Shown here: one piece after another, positions 24,578 through 29,084 of the stretch | Position numbering within the stretch: position 1 is the stretch's first letter | Layout of the letters: the number at the start of each line of letters is the position of its first letter | Source of the DNA: JBOHNM01 sp050730675 | Lineage (GTDB): Bacteria; Planctomycetota; Phycisphaerae; Phycisphaerales; UBA1924 | Assembly (NCBI GenBank): GCA_050730675.1 | Contig: JBOHNM010000033.1 | Coordinates: 1-29,084 of the forward strand | Direction of reading: 5' to 3' | DNA: 29,084 bases | Made by a program: the position numbers and the translations under genes | The notes under the pieces: generated by a model | Seen by the model: the letters and a program-made list of their open reading frames with translations, nothing else | Database searches by the model: none | What the model was told of the DNA's origin: nothing

Positions 24578-26072
24578 CTATGGGCAACCTGCAAAGAACG
24601 CCCCCAGAAACGCGATCAGATCGTCCGGCGTCAACTGTCCGTCCGGCTGCATCGCCCCGCCCAGACTGGCAAGATCCGCGACCGCCAGGTTCCCGGTGAA
24701 GAACGCCGCCAGGTACGCCACCACATCGTCGCTGGTGAACTGATTGTCCGGCGCGGGCGTGCCGCCCAGGCCCGCGATGTCGGCCGCTCCGCAGAACGGC
24801 GGATCGCACCAGTCCGGGGTTCCGTTGCTGTTGACATCGCGGAACGTCCCCGGCGACGGGATGATCTTGTAAATGATGCCGAACCTCACGTTGCAGAGAT
24901 ACAACTCGCCGTCGGCATCCTCCCCGAACGCCGACCAGTCCCGGAAGTCGGTGGCATTCGCCGGGCGGAGTTCCGCCGTGCGTTCGATGACGCTGGCCGG
25001 GACGACCGGCATCCCCGGCGTGACGGGAAACGTCCACACCTTCCAGCTGCCATTGTCGGCAAAGAAGTAGAGTCCCCTCGCCGCCGGGATCGCGCACCCG
25101 CGATAGACGTACCCACCGGTGAGGGAGTTTCCGATACTGTTGCTGTAGGACCACAGGCCCCCGGTGATCAAGGTCGGGCCGCCACCACAGTCGGCGATGA
25201 TGTCCGGCCCACGCGAGGTATCGAAGCAATCCCAGCCGAAGTTCTGGCCGCCCGGGCTGCCCGCCGCGATGAAGTCAACCTCGCCGGGCGAACCACCGCC
25301 CACATCTCCGATCCACAGATCGCCGGTATCACGGTCGAACGATGCCCGCCACGGATTGCGCAGCCCATAGGCGAAGATCTCCGGCAGCGCATTGGACGTT
25401 GCAACAAACGGGTTCGAGGCAGGGACCCTGAAGTTGCGGTTGGCATCGTCGGGGAAATCGTCTCCGCTCGGATCCATCCGCAGCAGCTTGCCGTGCGGGC
25501 TCTGGAGGTTCTGACCGTTGTTGTGTGCGACGCATCGCCCACCGTTGCGTAGAGCAGTCCGTCGGGGCCGAAGCCCATCCAGCCGCCCCAGTGGAGGCCG
25601 GCCACGCGAGGTGCGACGTAGACCGCTTCCTGGCTCGCCGGATCAGCGACATCTGGGTTTTCCTCAGTCACATGGAAGCGTGCGATCGTGTCGCCGTGTC
25701 GGTGATCGTGACCCCGTCCACCACCACGGGCCGGCGCACGTAGAAGACGTAGAACTCGCGGGTCGTCGCGAAGTCCAGGGCGAACGCCACGCTCAGGCAC
25801 CCTGCATCCAACGACGTCCACACCTGAGCGCTGATGTCCAGGAACGGCGTGGCGAGCACTACCCCGTCGCGGATGATCTTGATCCGGCCGCCCTTCTCCA
25901 CCACGAACAGCCGCGAGCGATCGCCGGGGGCGTGCGTCAACATCACTGGCTCGTTGAACCCCGTGGCGATGCGGGTGGTGGTGGCCTGGAGCGAGCCGGT
26001 CTGTGCCACAGCCGCCGCACCTACCAACACGGAACCGACCACCGCGAATACCGTCGGCATGGTCACGCGCAT
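24578..26072 (-). pseudogene. PQQ-dependent sugar dehydrogenase-like gene with two frameshifts (copy 2)
   Basis: All parts of a full-length copy are present, but in three frames. The N-terminus (signal peptide, HAPGDRSRLFVVEK, to REFYVFY) runs from the ATG at 26072 to about 25700. The middle (ARFHVTEENPDVADPAS to LLYATVGD) is in the second frame to about 25527. The rest (NNGQNLQSPHGKLL to the GC-dockerin and FFAGCP) is in the third frame to the stop at 24578. The first break lies at a repeated hexamer, GACACG-GC-GACACG (25687-25700); removing 8 nt restores the frame. The second lies in CACACAACAAC (25518-25528). The active-site stretch reads HWGG where the other copies have HNGG. It is either a decaying copy or a site of sequencing errors. 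Confidence 0.85.
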
Positions 26073-26114
26073 GAGGCATCTCCCGGCCACTGCCGAAGGG
26101 GTGGCGGGCAGTCG

Positions 26115-26121
26115 ATACGCC
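26115..26121 (-). promoter_or_regulatory. GGCGTAT box of dehydrogenase copy 2
   Basis: GGCGTATCGA lies 43 nt before the ATG at 26072, the same distance as in copy 1, with GGGAACAG again 13 nt further upstream. Confidence 0.4.
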
Positions 26122-26158
26122 GCTATCCACCAACCTGTTCCCAGCCCTGTCGCACGGG

Positions 26159-27631
26159 TTACGGGCAGCCCGTGAAGAACGCCCCCAGGAATGCGATCAG
26201 GTCGTCGGGCGTGAGCTGCCCGTCGGCCCCGGCCTGGCCGCCCTCGTGCGCGATGTCGGCAACCTCAATGCGGTTGGTGAAAAAGGCCTCGAGATACACG
26301 ACGATGTCGTCGGCGCTCAGCTGGTTGTCCGGCCCAATCGCCCCCCCCAGAGAACCCACATCCGCTATGCCGCAGAACGGCGCCTCGCACCCGTCGGGGA
26401 TGCCGTTGGCGTTCGAATCCCGAAACGTCCCCGCCGCCGGCACGATTTTGTAGATGTGCCCCCCGCTGACGTTGCAGATGTACAGCTCGCCGTCGGCGTC
26501 CTCGCCGAACGACGAGTAGTCCTTGAAGTTCGGCATGCCGGTGCGCAGTTCGGCCGTTCGAGCGACCACGCCCGCCGCCGGCACCGGACCACCCCCCGCC
26601 GGGGTGAGTGTCCACACGATGTCGGAGACGTAGTCGCCCACGAAATAGAGCCCCTTGACCTCGGGGATCGCGCACCCCCTGTACACATAGCCTCCGGTGA
26701 TCGATCGGCCCAGTTGCGTGGAGTACGCCCACACCCCTTGGGTGATGAGGTCTACATTCCCGCCGCAGTTGGAAATGTTCGCGCCGGTGTTGGCCGAGTC
26801 GAAGCACGGCCATCCGAAATTGAGCCCGCCCGGCGAGCCGCCTGGGATGAAATCGACCTCGCCGGGCGTGCCGCCGCCGACATCGCCGATCCACATGTCG
26901 CCGGTGTCGCGGTCGAACGAGGCCCGCCACGGATTGCGAAGCCCGTAGGCGAAGATCTCCGGGAGCACGCCGCTCACCCCCACAAACGGGTTTCCCGCCG
27001 GAATGCGGAAGTTGCGGTTGGTATCCTCGGGAAAGTCATCACCGGAGGGATCGATTCGCAGGAGCTTGCCGAACGGATAGGATCGATTCTGGCTGAAGCT
27101 GGAATTGCCGCCATCGCCGACTGTCGCCCAGAGAAACCCGTCGGCGCCGAACCCAATCCACCCGCCGTTGTGGATGCCGGCGCCGCGGGTGATGAACCAC
27201 ACCAGCTCCTGGCTCGCCGGGTCGGCCACGTCCGGGTCCGGAACCGAGGCCCGGAACCGTGCAATCACTGCACCCCCCGGCGACGATACACTCACGAAGT
27301 TCCGCTGATAGAACACATAAAAAACGCGGCTGGTGGCGTAGTCCGGCGCGAACGCCAGGCCCAGGCACCCCGACTCGGAGCCGTCATTCACCGCGGTGTC
27401 GATGTCCAGGAATAGCGTCGGCAGCACCGCGCCGTCGCGGATGATCTTGATGCGACCGGACTTTTCCACCACGAACAGCCGCGAGTGGTCTCCGGGCGCG
27501 TGGGTCAGAAAGACCGGTTGAGAGAGCCCCGACACGACGAGCCGCGGCGCCAGAATCGGTGTCGTCTGTGCTTTGAGCGAAGCGATGCAGGCCAGCGACA
27601 GCACCACGGCGGCGAACAGGCTCTGTCGCAT
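26159..27631 (-). CDS. PQQ-dependent sugar dehydrogenase-like protein with GC-type dockerin (copy 3)
   Basis: This is a 490-residue exported protein with signal peptide 1-21. The propeller body has His154 in IHNGGWIGFGADG and Arg232 in LRNPWRA, as in copy 1. The EF-hand-like linker DSNANGIPDGCE (405-416) and two dockerin-like repeats (DNQLSADDIVVYL, DGQLTPDDLIAFL) follow, bracketed by Cys420 and Cys489 and ending in GCP. The second repeat has AHEGG where the others have xLGG, so one loop may bind calcium differently. The ATG at 27631 has GAGGGG 8 nt upstream. It is the first of the three copies and the most divergent at the N-terminus. Confidence 0.9.
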   Translation of the reverse strand: MRQSLFAAVVLSLACIASLKAQTTPILAPRLVVSGLSQPVFLTHAPGDHSRLFVVEKSGRIKIIRDGAVLPTLFLDIDTAVNDGSESGCLGLAFAPDYATSRVFYVFYQRNFVSVSSPGGAVIARFRASVPDPDVADPASQELVWFITRGAGIHNGGWIGFGADGFLWATVGDGGNSSFSQNRSYPFGKLLRIDPSGDDFPEDTNRNFRIPAGNPFVGVSGVLPEIFAYGLRNPWRASFDRDTGDMWIGDVGGGTPGEVDFIPGGSPGGLNFGWPCFDSANTGANISNCGGNVDLITQGVWAYSTQLGRSITGGYVYRGCAIPEVKGLYFVGDYVSDIVWTLTPAGGGPVPAAGVVARTAELRTGMPNFKDYSSFGEDADGELYICNVSGGHIYKIVPAAGTFRDSNANGIPDGCEAPFCGIADVGSLGGAIGPDNQLSADDIVVYLEAFFTNRIEVADIAHEGGQAGADGQLTPDDLIAFLGAFFTGCP

Positions 27632-27677
27632 CGGTAATTCCCCTCATCGCGGTGCAGAACGCACCGGCAGCCAAACC

Positions 27678-27684
27678 ATACGCC
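27678..27684 (-). promoter_or_regulatory. GGCGTAT box of dehydrogenase copy 3
   Basis: GGCGTATGGT lies 47 nt before the ATG at 27631. The GGGAACAG element of the other two copies is not clearly present here. Confidence 0.35.
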
Positions 27685-27892
27685 AACAGCTCGCCGTGGT
27701 TGCGTTGGCCGCCTTTCGGTTGACGCCGATTCATACACAACCCTCGAAGTGCGAAGCCAGGAGCCGCGCAGCATCGTCCGGCAAGGACCGACCGTCAGGA
27801 TTCCCTGGCGACCGGCCTTGATCTTCGCTGCCATAGTTTCAGCCGAGATGACTACCCGGAAGACAAGCATGTCGATCCAGAGTTCTGGCTTG

Positions 27893-27926
27893 TGCATGCC
27901 GTGGATCATTGCATGCCGCGGATCAT
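27893..27926. repeat. 17-nt tandem repeat, two units
   Basis: TGCATGCCGTGGATCAT is followed at once by TGCATGCCGCGGATCAT, with one mismatch. It lies in the 508-bp gap 27632-28139. That gap has no gene I can support, only the GGCGTAT box, this repeat and a small stem-loop at 28117-28131. Confidence 0.85.
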
Positions 27927-28116
27927 CCACGACGGGGCGCCCGCGTGCGCCACCCGCGAGGGCCAGAAGACGGGCGCGATGGTCTTGACGGTGGCCTGAG
28001 CGCGGCGGCGAAAGATCGAGGGGAGCGAAGAAGGAAGCTCCAGTGAGCGGATTCCGTTCGATACCTTCGTTTCTTCGTTGAAATGCCCTTCCCCCCTCCT
28101 GACGGTCGGGCTTCCT

Positions 28117-28131
28117 GCGAGGCACCCTCGC
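28117..28131 (-). other. Small stem-loop after the last dockerin gene
   Basis: GCGAGG and CCTCGC pair around a 3-nt loop 9 nt beyond the stop of the 28140-28907 gene. It has no T-run on the minus strand, so it is at best a weak 3' end signal. Confidence 0.3.
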
Positions 28132-28139
28132 TCATTTCC

Positions 28140-28907
28140 TCACGGGCACCCCGCGAAGAAGCTCGCCAGGAACGCCACGATGTCGTCGGCGGTCACCTGA
28201 CCATCCGGGCCGCCCGCCCCGCCCAGGCCGACCAGGTCCGCAACCGACGTGTCGTTGGCAAAGAAGCGGCCGAGGTAGTAGACGACATCATCCACGGTTA
28301 ATTGGTGGTCGCCGCCGGGCGCGCCGCCCAGCCCGGCGACGTCGGCGAGGCACGGCGCCGTGGTCACGATCTGCCCCTCCAGCCGCCAGGACATTTCCAC
28401 CGCCGCATTGCCCTCGAACACAGGATTCTGATATCCGGCGAACCCGCCGTTGGCCATGCCGGTGATGCCGCTCTCGGTGTGGTACGGCGGGGCCAGCCGC
28501 CACTCGTAGACCACCGTGCCGCTCTCGTGGATGGCGCCGATGTAGCACGTCTCGCCCGGGGCGATCGTCCAGTTGACGTCAACTCCGTGGGTGGTCGGGT
28601 CGGTAGGACCCACAAACAAAACCGTCGTCGGGCCCTGCACCACGCCCGCGGCATTGGCGCGGAAGAACCGGAAGTTCGTGCCGGGGTTGCCGTTGAACAG
28701 GTACGCGCTGAAGGAGATGTGGGTCAGGTGCACCGGGAAGGCGTTGTTGTTGGTGAAGTGGCCGACGGGCGTGTCCGCCCCGGCGTTGCGCTGCGAGGTC
28801 CCGTTGCGGATGGCGATGGTGTCCCAGAGCACGTCCGCGCGAGCGCCGCTCGCCGCGAGCACCGAGACTGCCCCCACCCCAGCGATAACGAGCATGCGAT
28901 TGATCAT
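28140..28907 (-). CDS. Secreted protein of unknown function with GC-type dockerin domain
   Basis: The product is 255 residues with a signal peptide (1-24, ending ARA/D). Residues 25-180 form a beta-rich domain with Gly/Asn/Thr-rich loops (NNNAFPVHLTHISFSAYLFNG, NWTIAPGETCYIGAIHESG) that I cannot place in a family; it looks like a passenger surface domain. From 186 come two dockerin-like repeats, DHQLTVDDVVYYL and DGQVTADDIVAFL, bracketed by Cys186 and Cys254 and ending in GCP. The ATG at 28907 has GGAG 7 nt upstream. It belongs to the same island of dockerin-bearing genes as the dehydrogenase copies. Confidence 0.85.
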   Translation of the reverse strand: MINRMLVIAGVGAVSVLAASGARADVLWDTIAIRNGTSQRNAGADTPVGHFTNNNAFPVHLTHISFSAYLFNGNPGTNFRFFRANAAGVVQGPTTVLFVGPTDPTTHGVDVNWTIAPGETCYIGAIHESGTVVYEWRLAPPYHTESGITGMANGGFAGYQNPVFEGNAAVEMSWRLEGQIVTTAPCLADVAGLGGAPGGDHQLTVDDVVYYLGRFFANDTSVADLVGLGGAGGPDGQVTADDIVAFLASFFAGCP

Positions 28908-29045
28908 GAATCACTCCAATTCAGGCTGCCGCGCGTGTCGCTTGGCGGTCACCCATGGTCCTGCCGCCACGCACCGCAGACGCCGGGCCGCTTGGGTGCC
29001 ACGGCTCGCCCACCGAAAAGAGCTTACTTCATAATTCCGGCCGGT

Positions 29046-29070
29046 CGAGCCCGGATCACGGGCTCGTTTT
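29046..29070 (+). terminator. Intrinsic terminator-like hairpin, plus strand, with no plus-strand gene
   Basis: CGAGCCCG and CGGGCTCG form a perfect 8-bp stem around GATCA, followed by TTTT on the plus strand. The nearest gene on the left is on the minus strand, so this hairpin ends no visible plus-strand gene. No coding sequence can be supported between 28908 and the window end. Confidence 0.55.
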
Positions 29071-29084
29071 CCTCAATTTCCGGC

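Noticed and set aside
27505..28125. Minus-strand frame of 206 codons between dehydrogenase copy 3 and the last gene
   Set aside because: Its 3' part overlaps the signal-peptide region of copy 3 in another frame, it has no ribosome site, and no family is recognisable. It is kept only as a finding about the gap.
1..29084. CRISPR arrays, insertion sequences, integrases, att sites
   Set aside because: No regularly spaced repeats, transposase motifs or direct repeats at the tRNA genes were seen.

Overview
The window is high-GC bacterial DNA that fits Planctomycetota, most likely class Phycisphaerae. The main clue is a recurring C-terminal module on secreted proteins: two repeats of the form AD..xLGG....DG.LT.DD...FL..FF, ending in Gly-Cys-Pro or Gly-Cys-Ala. 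This matches what databases call a GC-type dockerin domain, a hallmark of Phycisphaerales. A PEP-CTERM-like tail (VPTPG, hydrophobic stretch, poly-Arg), a waaA gene implying a Kdo-containing outer membrane, and the absence of phage or insertion sequences all fit a planctomycete chromosome. The class assignment is inference.

Layout, left to right. At 1-604 is the 3' end of a RecQ helicase (HRDC plus helix-turn-helix). At 914-3497 lie a glycine-rich membrane protein, a PEP-CTERM-type exported protein with a strong terminator, and a small membrane protein. At 3454-9055 on the minus strand are an exported alpha/beta hydrolase and a translationally coupled pair: a SNF2 helicase followed by a SWIM zinc-finger protein. 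tRNA-Lys(TTT), waaA and tRNA-Val(TAC) follow on the minus strand (9189-10752). At 10922-17896 on the plus strand are a subtilisin-like protease with PA14 and dockerin-like modules, an MsbA-type ABC exporter, an M32 carboxypeptidase and a YeiH-type exporter. Convergent to the exporter is a cysteine dioxygenase. Upstream of that gene is an ABC import/export operon (ATPase, FtsX/MacB-type permease with a His-rich loop, DUF3299 protein), which recalls zinc-linked Zrg loci.

From 21631 to 28907 on the minus strand is a surface-protein island. It contains a HAF-repeat protein, three head-to-tail copies of a PQQ-dependent sugar dehydrogenase-like gene, and a further small secreted protein, all ending in the GC-dockerin module. 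The middle dehydrogenase copy carries two frameshifts. The two spacers between copies are both exactly 86 bp, and a GGCGTAT box lies at a near-constant distance before each copy, so the array looks like a tandem duplication.

The most interesting items are: (1) the GC-dockerin module, where a paired N- and C-terminal cysteine 68-69 residues apart is kept in five proteins and lost together in the protease; (2) the dehydrogenase array with its decaying middle copy; (3) a bacterial cysteine dioxygenase that keeps the mammalian-type crosslink cysteine and sits tail to tail with a putative sulfur oxyanion exporter; (4) the Zrg-like transporter; and (5) several genes whose -10 box sits 5-9 nt before the start codon, suggesting leaderless transcripts.
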